The notes under the pieces are model-generated. The model saw only the letters and a list, made by a program, of their open reading frames with translations. It was not told the origin of the DNA and did not search any database. A DNA stretch of 64,000 nucleotides from contig NZ_LT906470.1 of the NCBI RefSeq assembly GCF_900187285.1, forward strand, positions 1,379,501 to 1,443,500, written 5' to 3'. Position 1 is the stretch's first letter. The number at the start of each line of letters is the position of its first letter. The DNA comes from Veillonella rodentium. Its GTDB lineage: Bacteria; Bacillota; Negativicutes; Veillonellales; Veillonellaceae. A program made the translations under genes and the position numbers. Positions 56,627 to 64,000 of the stretch are shown one piece after another.

Positions 56627-57106
56627 CTACCAATGATACGGTTCATTCCGATTGATTTTAGAGGCTCTGTAAATTTGTTCCACCAGGAGTAATCGCACCA
56701 TTTGATGAGTGAAGGTCATCGGGCTGAAAGACAATTTGCAATTGACCGCACCTCGTAATGCGTCGCTGACGCCAAAAGCACCACCTATGATGAAGGTCAT
56801 ATCACTGACACCGTCTACTTCCAATTTAGCAATTGTCTTCGCCAAATTCTCAGATGACATGGTTTGTCCGTACACATCGAGAAGCACCGTATAGGAATTC
56901 TTAGGTACCGCTTTCAGCAAGCGTTCCCCTTCATCATCGACCACCTGCTTACGCTCCGCATCACCGGCTCGATCTCCGATTTTACTTTCACCGAGTTCGG
57001 CAATCGTAATGCCGCCGTACGGGCGCATGCGCTTTACAAATTCAGCCACGCCGTCACGCAAATAAGACTCCTTTAATTTTCCGATGCATACCACATAAAA
57101 TCTCAT
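56627..57106 (-). CDS. rlmH: 23S rRNA (pseudouridine1915-N3)-methyltransferase RlmH
   Basis: A 159-residue SPOUT-class methyltransferase. It starts MRFYVVCIGKLKESYLRDGV and has FIIGGAFGVSDALR and the C-terminal FTHQMVRLLLVEQIYRASKINRNEPYHW, both typical of RlmH. It follows walJ by 12 bases. Confidence 0.96.
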   Translation of the reverse strand: MRFYVVCIGKLKESYLRDGVAEFVKRMRPYGGITIAELGESKIGDRAGDAERKQVVDDEGERLLKAVPKNSYTVLLDVYGQTMSSENLAKTIAKLEVDGVSDMTFIIGGAFGVSDALRGAVNCKLSFSPMTFTHQMVRLLLVEQIYRASKINRNEPYHW

Positions 57107-57118
57107 ACTGTCTCCCCA

Positions 57119-57937
57119 TTATTTCTGTTCGGTCTTCATCACGGCCTTCATCGATACGATTTCATTAGGTTGACCGTGCTGCAACTTCATCTCCGGCCCG
57201 ATTTTGACACCTCCGTCAACGAGCATCCGTCCTATAGTCTGCGTTACAAGAACAGGATTGTTATTGTTTTCCGAACGATGTGCCAGGATAACCTGCATAA
57301 AATCAGGTCGCTTCATCATAAGCAAGGCCTGTGCCGCCATTTCATTACTCAAATGGCCGAAATCTCCGGACACGCGCTGCTTTAAAAACGGTTGATAAGG
57401 ACCAAACTGCAACATGTGCGGATCATAATTCGCCTCCAATACAAGCAACGTCGTATCGTCGAGGCGATGTAATATATCGTCCGTAATAACTCCGGTATCG
57501 GTAACGACAGTAGCCTTATCAGTTCCGGAAAACACATTAATGCCGATGGGATCCGCCGCATCATGACTGACTGCAAAAGGCTCCACCGTCAATTTTCCCA
57601 ATGCGATACTTCCCTTTGTTATCGGTATCAACTGATGTTTCGGCACATCCAGCTTGGCTTGTATTTCACGCCACGTCCCCATCTTCGTATATACGGGAAT
57701 ATCAAAACGTTTTAATAACTGCTGTAACCCGGCAATATGATCACTGTGTTCATGACTGATAAATATCCCCTCAACCTGAGCCATATCAATATGTAATTCT
57801 TTCAGACCGTTCACAATGCGGCGACAGCTGATACCCGCATCGTGCAATATGACCGAAGCGCCCTTCTTGACAACCGTACAATTCCCCTTGCTACCGCTGG
57901 CAATAACGTGCACCTCCAACTGCGAGGACTCACCCAT
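57119..57937 (-). CDS. walJ: MBL-fold hydrolase of the WalJ/YycJ type
   Basis: A 272-residue metallo-beta-lactamase-fold protein. The metal motif is SHEHSDH at 61-67, with later ligands VSHDAAD, VVTDTGVI, LEANYD and ILAHRSENN. YycJ is linked to cell-wall or DNA-end metabolism in Firmicutes; its substrate is unsettled. The neighbouring walRK genes are absent, but the pairing with rlmH is retained. The ATG at 57937 has GGAG seven bases upstream. Confidence 0.85.
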   Translation of the reverse strand: MGESSQLEVHVIASGSKGNCTVVKKGASVILHDAGISCRRIVNGLKELHIDMAQVEGIFISHEHSDHIAGLQQLLKRFDIPVYTKMGTWREIQAKLDVPKHQLIPITKGSIALGKLTVEPFAVSHDAADPIGINVFSGTDKATVVTDTGVITDDILHRLDDTTLLVLEANYDPHMLQFGPYQPFLKQRVSGDFGHLSNEMAAQALLMMKRPDFMQVILAHRSENNNNPVLVTQTIGRMLVDGGVKIGPEMKLQHGQPNEIVSMKAVMKTEQK

Positions 57938-58095
57938 CAAACCGCTCCATTATATCCACTATAATTTAGTTTCATTGTAATTAATCACCATACTATAAAT
58001 TATGAAAGCTACTTTAAATTATTGTCATTATGAATAGATATGAAAAGCTACGCTTTCACCATTTGTATTCATATAAAAATACATATTATCATTAT

Positions 58096-59280
58096 TTATA
58101 AATCGGATAGTTCATCTAAACGATTCACAAAATACGCCATATTCGATTCAATATCAGGACCTCGACGGAACATATCGCCGCCGACGAGGAACATCGTATC
58201 GTTCCCGTATAAGCCGACCAATTCAGCTAACCTCGTATCGGTAATGCCCCCTCCCGGCGCCGGACATGCAGCTTTCAAAGGCCCGGTAGGATTTTTTATA
58301 TATCTGCTAATCCGTTGGCATTGATCCTGTGTGAAAGTAAAACGTCCGCCGTAAGACACGAAAATCGGCATATCGGCACCGAACAATCGAGGAAACAAGC
58401 CCAACTGTAAATAATCAGCCACACCGGATATTCCCGGACTCACATAACATCCCGAGAGCGCAGGATGATTGATAATCGGCAGGCCTAATGTTTCATCCGT
58501 AGCCAACACATGTAACCATCCAAAACCTATCAAACCGGAGGCCACCATGAGGGCTGTCGCACCTGCTTCCTTTGCAAACTGTGCCCGCTCCATAACCTCA
58601 GGACCATCACCGGATATATTGGCCGCATATAAGGTCTTTGTACCATGAGCGGCATTCATCTCCTGTACCGTATAGGCACAACGGGAAATGCGATCACGAA
58701 ATTCAGAAAAGGACTGATTGGAGATACCGTGATCATCTTTAATCACATCCGCACCGCCACGTGTATATGCGCCGCACATACGCGCCAGCTCTGCACTAGA
58801 TGTCCCCATAGGCTTGATAACAGCTTGAATCATAGGCCGCTTCGGAGTTCCCACAAGATTTCTAATCCCCGTTAGTCCGAAGCGCGGCCCCTTAAATTTC
58901 GCATATAATGAAGGGCATAATTCTATATCAACTACCCAGATATAAGGTTGTAATGATGAATTCCCGAAGATGACATTAAGAAACTGAGTCGCCTCCATTG
59001 CTGTCGTTTCTACCGCGTAGGATATACGTGCCACATAGTAAGACTCCTCCAACACGGTTTGTTCCGGCATCACTCCCACCGTTGCATAGGGCGAATCACC
59101 TTTCATCGGTTCTAATGACACCAACTGTCCCGTTATGTGCTCTTTAATATATTCATCCGTTACAAATTCGTAGGGAAACTCGATCGTTTGCTCCACTTGC
59201 ACGGCCTCGGCAATAGCTTTTGCATCATCGTAACTGTTTGCTGCTATTCGATACGTAACTATAAATCGCTCGCTCTTCAT
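58096..59280 (-). CDS. RuBisCO-like protein (form IV)
   Basis: A 394-residue protein with the RuBisCO large-subunit fold. The carbamylation region reads GGADVIKDDHGISNQ, with K181, D182, D183 and H184 in place of the KDDE of true RuBisCO. The IKP lysine is present (K156) but the next active-site lysine is Met158. YGGRFTF replaces the catalytic loop-6 lysine region. PAPGGGI and VGGDMFRRGPD keep the phosphate-binding glycines. It is therefore not expected to fix CO2. Known form IV proteins act as enolases, isomerases or decarboxylases on phosphorylated sugars; KDDH recalls the DeepYkr/apionate-type groups, but this is recollection only. It is a separate unit with AAGGAG and a TATAAT upstream. 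Confidence 0.85.
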   Translation of the reverse strand: MKSERFIVTYRIAANSYDDAKAIAEAVQVEQTIEFPYEFVTDEYIKEHITGQLVSLEPMKGDSPYATVGVMPEQTVLEESYYVARISYAVETTAMEATQFLNVIFGNSSLQPYIWVVDIELCPSLYAKFKGPRFGLTGIRNLVGTPKRPMIQAVIKPMGTSSAELARMCGAYTRGGADVIKDDHGISNQSFSEFRDRISRCAYTVQEMNAAHGTKTLYAANISGDGPEVMERAQFAKEAGATALMVASGLIGFGWLHVLATDETLGLPIINHPALSGCYVSPGISGVADYLQLGLFPRLFGADMPIFVSYGGRFTFTQDQCQRISRYIKNPTGPLKAACPAPGGGITDTRLAELVGLYGNDTMFLVGGDMFRRGPDIESNMAYFVNRLDELSDL

Positions 59281-59309
59281 AATGTATCTCCTTATCACAA
59301 TATTATTTA

Positions 59310-59315
59310 ATTATA
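59310..59315 (-). promoter_or_regulatory. Probable -10 of the RuBisCO-like gene
   Basis: A perfect TATAAT on the minus strand lies 30 bases ahead of the ATG. The -35 is poor. Confidence 0.4.
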
Positions 59316-59350
59316 TACCAAACCTCCGTACTATACCATATATAGACATG

Positions 59351-59389
59351 AAAACACCTCCCTCTAAATAATATTAGAGAGAGGCGTTT
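59351..59389 (-). terminator. Terminator-like hairpin between the permease and the RuBisCO-like gene
   Basis: A long stem with mismatches (59351-59366 with 59374-59389), a seven-base loop and a short T run, downstream of the permease. Confidence 0.65.
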
Positions 59390-59498
59390 CCGTTGTGCAG
59401 GATAAAACACGTGCTATATAGAAACCTGAGTCTTAAAACCCAGCGGTTCTATCTAATTCATAAACAAATCTTTCAAAATTATTATGATGATATATGAA

Positions 59499-60884
59499 TT
59501 ATTGATAGAAATGTTTAGGGAATCCTTTAAACCGTGTAAAGTGACCATATTTTTTAGCCGCACAATTCGGCTGATTCACAGTTTTATAACCAAATCCGTT
59601 GAATAAAACATTTAAAATAACAGCAACGATACTACCTGCTGTAATCCCGGACTTCAATAAAATTTGAGCCCACGCCGGGAAGTGTACATAAAATTGAGGT
59701 GCTGCAAGCGGAATCATGGATACACCGATACTGATAGCAACAAGCATCAAGTTATAGTTATTATCAAAGCTAACTTTACCGAGAGAGCGGATACCGCTGG
59801 CAATAATCATACCGAACATGGCAATCCCCGCTCCGCCTAATACGGCATTCGGAATACAAGCGACGATAGCTGCCAACTTAGGAAAAAGGCCTAATAAAAT
59901 TAGAATAACGCCGGAAGTGGCAACAACGAAACGACTTTTTACACGTGTTACGGCAATAAGACCTACGTTTTGAGCGAACGCTGTATAAGGGAAACTGTTA
60001 AGAACCCCACCGATGACGGTGGATAAACCGTCAGCACGGAGAACAGCTGCCAATTCTTTCTGACCGATATGTTTATTTACGATTTCACCAACAGCGATAC
60101 TATCACCTGTCGTTTCCACCATAACTACAAGCATTACGACGATCATAGACAGAATTGAAGCGACATCAAATGTCGGTAAGCCGAAATAGAATGGCTGAAC
60201 AACAGAAACCCATTGCGAACGGCCTACTTCGGAGAAATCAGTGATACCCGCAATCATAGCCAATGCGGTACCGAGAATAAGCCCTACCAAGATGGCCAGA
60301 TTTCCAAGGAATCCTTTACCGAAACGATAGGTTAATACAACGATAATAAATGTCGCCACACCGAGTGCGATGTAGAGCGGATCGCCAAAGTTCGGATTAC
60401 CTACGCCACCGCCCATCCAGTTAACAGCAACAGGCATCAGGTTGATACCAATGATTGTAATAATTGTCCCCGTTACAACCGGCGGGAACAGACGGATCAA
60501 ACGGCTGAAAAACGGTGCTACAAGGAAGGTGAACAGGCCCGCTACGATAATCGCACCATAAATGGTGGTAATATCATGTTGTTGACCGATCATAATCATA
60601 GGTCCTACAGAGGCAAATGTTACCCCCTGAATTAGAGGAATACGTCCCCCGACCGGGCCGAAGCCTAATGTTTGAATCAATGTGGCGATACCACAGGTAA
60701 ACAAATCGGCCGTAATCAAGCGAATCAAATCTTCAATCGGTAAATGCATGGCTTGGGCAATAATAATCGGTACTGCCACAGCACCGGCGTACATCGCCAA
60801 CACGTGCTGCAAACCATATGCAAATAATTGTGTGAACGGCACCATACCATCTACATGATTGACACCGGAATTGCCTTTAAGCAT
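59499..60884 (-). CDS. NCS2-family xanthine/uracil permease
   Basis: A 461-residue, 14-helix nucleobase:cation symporter. The NCS2 signature QNVGLIAVTRV near residue 315 and the TM8-region motif MVETTGDSIAVGE are visible. IPLIQGVTFASVGPMIM is also typical. Substrates could be xanthine, urate or uracil; the neighbouring xanthine dehydrogenase favours xanthine or urate. The ATG at 60884 has GAGGTG six bases upstream. A GTG nine bases earlier is in that site. Confidence 0.88.
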   Translation of the reverse strand: MLKGNSGVNHVDGMVPFTQLFAYGLQHVLAMYAGAVAVPIIIAQAMHLPIEDLIRLITADLFTCGIATLIQTLGFGPVGGRIPLIQGVTFASVGPMIMIGQQHDITTIYGAIIVAGLFTFLVAPFFSRLIRLFPPVVTGTIITIIGINLMPVAVNWMGGGVGNPNFGDPLYIALGVATFIIVVLTYRFGKGFLGNLAILVGLILGTALAMIAGITDFSEVGRSQWVSVVQPFYFGLPTFDVASILSMIVVMLVVMVETTGDSIAVGEIVNKHIGQKELAAVLRADGLSTVIGGVLNSFPYTAFAQNVGLIAVTRVKSRFVVATSGVILILLGLFPKLAAIVACIPNAVLGGAGIAMFGMIIASGIRSLGKVSFDNNYNLMLVAISIGVSMIPLAAPQFYVHFPAWAQILLKSGITAGSIVAVILNVLFNGFGYKTVNQPNCAAKKYGHFTRFKGFPKHFYQ

Positions 60885-60982
60885 AATAAACACCTCATAT
60901 CTTACGTTTTAGTTACTTAATATAGTCATACTTTCTCGTACATGATAGAGATTAGAACTCTCATCGACTTCACATAGGAACC

Positions 60983-61017
60983 TAATGGGTCGGGATTATA
61001 CGAACCCCGCCCCGTTA
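60983..61017 (-). promoter_or_regulatory. GC-rich hairpin with TATAAT in the permease leader
   Basis: CTAACGGGGCGGG and CCCGACCCATTAG pair with two mismatches. A TATAAT is in the loop. No T run follows, so it may be an operator or a leader structure. Confidence 0.35.
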
Positions 61018-61026
61018 GATAAAAAT

Positions 61027-63576
61027 TTATTTTTTATAACCCGTATGTTTAATCGGTAAGGACCTACGCGGTTCTCCGTCGATGCGACGATACGCATTTG
61101 CAATAGCCGGTGCGATCGGAATGCTTGAAATTTCACCAATCCCCTTAGCACCATATGCATATTGATCTGATTTACCTTTTTCAATCAAATCTACATGAAT
61201 CGGAGGACATTGAGTGGATCTGAGGAGGCCAAGAGTACCATATTTAGACGTTACAAAGCCTTCATTGTAAACAAAATCCTCCGTTACAGCAAAGCCCATC
61301 CCCATGATAGCGCCACCTTCAGCTTGTCCGGAGCAGGATTGTGGATTGATAACACGACCCACATCATAAGCTACATGCAAGTCGGAAATTTTATTATCTT
61401 CACCAATTGTTGCCACACAAGCCCCGAAACTATAGGCAACGTGACTCTTTGGATGAGGTTTATCCGAGTTAAACGGATCCGTTTCACCAAGAAACTCTTC
61501 ATAAATTTCCACGCCATCCAACTCTTCTAATGTTTTCGTTTCCAACATTTCTTTCAAACGAAGACTCGCTTTACGCGTAGCCTCACCGGTAAAGAGTGTC
61601 TGACGAGACGCGGTAGTTGTACCGGAATCCGGTGTGCGCACAGTATCAGGATGTTCCGCAACGATTTTATCACTACTTAAGCCCGTTGTTTCACTGAGCA
61701 CCTGTGTCGCCATGGTAGCCATGCCCTGACCGATGCAAGCAGCACCCGTGCGGATGCGAACCTGACCGTTGCGAACCTCTAAGATAACACGGCCCGTATC
61801 AGGTAAACCTACACCGATACCGCTATTTTTCATACATACCGCAAGACCGGTGCGGTCAGATGCATAATAGACATCCTTTACGGCTTCCAGGCATTCTGCA
61901 AGAGCGGTCTCTTCCGAACAAATTTGTCCATTCGGCAATGAATCACCAGGCCGTACTACATTTTTATAGCGGAACTCCCAAGGATCCATCCCCACAAGAG
62001 CAGCCAGTTCATCGATATTCTGTTCTTGACCAAAAACGGTTTGCGTTACACCAAATCCACGATAAGCCCCGCCGGGAACCGTATTGGTATATACGCAAAT
62101 CCCATCAAAGGAGAAATTATCAAAATGATAAGGACCGCTGGAGTGAGTGCCGGCCCGTTGAAGTACCGGTCCGCCTAATGATGCATATGCACCGCAGTTC
62201 GATATGATATTCACCTTGCTGGCAACTAAATTACCTTCCGCATCACATGCGGTGGTAATATCCATTTCCATAGCATGACGTTTCGTATGAACATTGATAC
62301 TTTCTTGACGAGAGAACAAGACCTTTGTCGGTTTGCCCGTAATCCATGCCATAAGCGATGCATGATGTTGTACAGACATATCTTCTTTACCGCCAAAGCC
62401 GCCGCCTACGAGCATGCCGTGAACCTTTACGGATTCATTCGGGATACCCAACATGCGAGCGACTTCACGTCGATCATCAAAGACGTTCTGACTGCCCGAA
62501 TAAAGATGAATTTCATCACCTTCACGATATGCAACAGCACATTCAGGCTCCATGAATGCATGATCCGTCTGAGGCGTAGAATAATGATTTGTCACTACGA
62601 ATGCAGCCTCTGCAATAGCCTTATCCACATCCCCTCTAGATAAGGTTTGATGAGATAATATATTCCCATCCGGATGTAGTTTTGGCGCATCAGGTTTTAG
62701 TGCATCCATCGGATCTAGAATCGGTTCTAATTCCGTATACTCAACCTCAACGAGATTACATACTTCATCCAGGTATTTCTTCTCTGTCGTCGCTACTAAT
62801 GCAACCGAATCGCCAATATAACGGGTAATATCCCCCTCTTTAATGAGCACATCCCAGTCAGGAATCAAATGACCTGTCTTGTTGAACGGTACATCCGCAC
62901 CGGTTAATACTGTTACGCATGCAGGATGCTCTAAAGCTTTAGAAATATCAATACGATCAACTTTAGCTCGCGGATATTTTGTCCTAACCGCCTTGGCATA
63001 AATCATACCCTCAATATAAACATCATCACTATATTGACCGGTACCGAGCGCCTTTTCCTCTGCATCAACACGATGTAGGCGAGCGCCGATAGCCGCATTA
63101 TTATCCTTCTCAGGAACAGGCAGGTTTTCACGGAATATCTTAGCCGCTAAGCGTATGCCCTCTTCAATCTTGACATAGCCCGTACAACGACAAATATTTC
63201 CCATAATCGCCTTTTTTATATCGTCTGACGTAGGGTCATTATTTTCATCAATCAATACCTTTGCACTAATAATCATACCTGGTATACAGAAACCACATTG
63301 CACCGCTCCGCATTCACCAAAAGCATATGTGTATACCGCTTTTTCTCTTTCAGATAGCCCCTCGATAGTTACAACCGATTTACCATCCAATTGAGACAAT
63401 TTAGTTACACAAGCTTTTGCTTTTTTCCCGTCTATAATTACTGTACACGTACCACAAGCACCAGCACTACAACCTTCTTTAGTGCCCGTCAATTTCAAAT
63501 CAGCTCGCAAGAAATCAATTAAACGCTGATCTTCTTGAACCTCATGATAGGTGCCATTCACTTGAAAGCGGTACAT
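61027..63576 (-). CDS. Xanthine dehydrogenase, selenium-dependent type (2Fe-2S plus Mo domains)
   Basis: An 849-residue molybdenum hydroxylase. Residues 1-165 hold two 2Fe-2S clusters: C36, C41, C44, C56 and C94, C97, C129, C131. The rest is the Mo-binding subunit, with GGGFGGKED, AYRGFG (substrate arginine) and the catalytic glutamate in AKGIGEISSIP. There is no FAD domain between them, so electrons must pass to another protein. This fusion matches the TIGR03311 selenium-dependent xanthine dehydrogenase group. Those enzymes use a labile selenium ligand, not selenocysteine. The ATG at 63576 has AAAGGAGG seven bases upstream. Confidence 0.9.
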   Translation of the reverse strand: MYRFQVNGTYHEVQEDQRLIDFLRADLKLTGTKEGCSAGACGTCTVIIDGKKAKACVTKLSQLDGKSVVTIEGLSEREKAVYTYAFGECGAVQCGFCIPGMIISAKVLIDENNDPTSDDIKKAIMGNICRCTGYVKIEEGIRLAAKIFRENLPVPEKDNNAAIGARLHRVDAEEKALGTGQYSDDVYIEGMIYAKAVRTKYPRAKVDRIDISKALEHPACVTVLTGADVPFNKTGHLIPDWDVLIKEGDITRYIGDSVALVATTEKKYLDEVCNLVEVEYTELEPILDPMDALKPDAPKLHPDGNILSHQTLSRGDVDKAIAEAAFVVTNHYSTPQTDHAFMEPECAVAYREGDEIHLYSGSQNVFDDRREVARMLGIPNESVKVHGMLVGGGFGGKEDMSVQHHASLMAWITGKPTKVLFSRQESINVHTKRHAMEMDITTACDAEGNLVASKVNIISNCGAYASLGGPVLQRAGTHSSGPYHFDNFSFDGICVYTNTVPGGAYRGFGVTQTVFGQEQNIDELAALVGMDPWEFRYKNVVRPGDSLPNGQICSEETALAECLEAVKDVYYASDRTGLAVCMKNSGIGVGLPDTGRVILEVRNGQVRIRTGAACIGQGMATMATQVLSETTGLSSDKIVAEHPDTVRTPDSGTTTASRQTLFTGEATRKASLRLKEMLETKTLEELDGVEIYEEFLGETDPFNSDKPHPKSHVAYSFGACVATIGEDNKISDLHVAYDVGRVINPQSCSGQAEGGAIMGMGFAVTEDFVYNEGFVTSKYGTLGLLRSTQCPPIHVDLIEKGKSDQYAYGAKGIGEISSIPIAPAIANAYRRIDGEPRRSLPIKHTGYKK

Positions 63577-63593
63577 ATATAGCCCTCCTTTCA

Positions 63594-64000
63594 CTAAGGA
63601 ATACATTCACCAAGATATGATTCTCGTAAGGATCCATCTTGTACCACATGGTGACCTCTGAGGATTACATCCCGTACCTTACCGGTTATGGTTAAACCCT
63701 CATACGGTATATAGTCTGCCTTTGTATGGGCTGACTTTTTTGAAAGAATGTGTTTCACATTCTTATCGACAATTGTAATATCCCCGTCGCTACCAACGGA
63801 TAATGTCCCCTTCTTAGGATACATATCGTATAATCTAGCCGGGTTTTCACTAACTAATTTCATAAATTCTACAACGTTCATATTGCATTGGTTGACCAAT
63901 ACATCATAAGCGACGATTCCCCGTTCTTCCGCCCCGGGAATACCTCCGGGAATGCGGGTAAAATCATTACGACCTTGAGACTTTTGACCTTCAAAGTTGA
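63594..64000 (-). CDS. Dihydropyrimidinase/hydantoinase, C-terminal part (runs off the right edge)
   Basis: The reading frame is open to the window edge. Visible sequence includes NDFTRIPGGIPGAEERG and FMKLVSENPARLYDMYPKKGTLSVGSDGDITIVD, ending ESYLGECIP. This is the amidohydrolase C-terminal region of the hydantoinase/dihydropyrimidinase family, similar to the ygeZ product found beside xanthine dehydrogenase genes in E. coli. The metal-binding N-terminus is missing from the window, so substrate and start cannot be judged. It ends 17 bases ahead of the dehydrogenase gene. Confidence 0.85.
   Translation of the reverse strand, partial: NFEGQKSQGRNDFTRIPGGIPGAEERGIVAYDVLVNQCNMNVVEFMKLVSENPARLYDMYPKKGTLSVGSDGDITIVDKNVKHILSKKSAHTKADYIPYEGLTITGKVRDVILRGHHVVQDGSLRESYLGECIP

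Noticed and set aside
60885-61020. Purine riboswitch ahead of the permease
   Set aside because: A TATAATC-like stretch and a GACTAT are present, but the conserved TTTCTACC joining segment and loop pairs are absent.
61027-63576. Selenocysteine in the xanthine dehydrogenase
   Set aside because: The frame has no internal TGA; selenium in this family is a labile cofactor.

Overview
The window looks like a Negativicutes chromosome, most probably Veillonella or a close relative. Three things point there. The sodium-pumping methylmalonyl-CoA decarboxylase has the gene order A-D-E-C-B, including a 55-residue epsilon subunit. An O-antigen-ligase-like gene indicates a diderm with LPS. The cell-envelope and housekeeping clusters are Firmicute-like. 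Of the genes found, 54 are on the minus strand and one (tmcAL) is on the plus strand. No tRNA, rRNA, CRISPR array, insertion sequence or prophage was seen. The genus assignment is inferred from gene content; no database was searched.

Layout, by increasing coordinate (transcription runs right to left). 1-8.9 kb: recJ, relA/spoT, an MBL hydrolase, fur, hemZ, hisS and aspS (cut by the window edge) are tightly packed. They sit behind a promoter that carries GATAAT repeats resembling a Fur box. 9-10.6 kb: a solitary hydG with its own promoter and terminator. 10.7-11.8 kb: rplU-prp-rpmA with a consensus promoter. 11.9-25 kb: a shape and division block (PH-like membrane protein, maf, radC, mreBCD, mrdA, minD, rodA), followed by two uncharacterised radical-SAM family genes, RNase G and mntP. 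The order resembles the maf-radC-mreBCD-minCD...rplU-prp-rpmA region of Bacillus, but minC and minE are absent here. 25-30.8 kb: ackA with a lipoprotein gene, tmcAL, lspA-rluD-pyrR and a 2[4Fe-4S] ferredoxin.

31-42 kb is the energy-metabolism core. A small membrane protein and an SLC13/DASS-type carrier lie next to a complete succinate-to-propionate module: CoA-transferase, two-subunit methylmalonyl-CoA mutase, MeaB, epimerase and MmdADECB. Together these cycle succinyl-CoA to methylmalonyl-CoA to propionyl-CoA and release CO2 while exporting Na+. 42-58 kb: O-antigen ligase-like protein, folC, valS, tatC, a polyprenyl synthase, engB, lon, clpX, clpP, tig, a CBS protein, rlmH and walJ. These cover protein quality control, translocation and housekeeping.

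58-64 kb is the accessory, metabolically interesting end. It holds a RuBisCO-like protein with altered active-site residues, an NCS2 xanthine/uracil permease, a selenium-dependent-type xanthine dehydrogenase (2Fe-2S plus molybdenum domains, no FAD domain) and the C-terminus of a hydantoinase/dihydropyrimidinase. The last three look like a purine-degradation cluster. The RuBisCO-like protein lies beside it, but behind a terminator-like hairpin. The best candidates for undescribed biology are this RuBisCO-like protein, the radical-SAM pair upstream of RNase G, and the small membrane protein paired with the SLC13 carrier.
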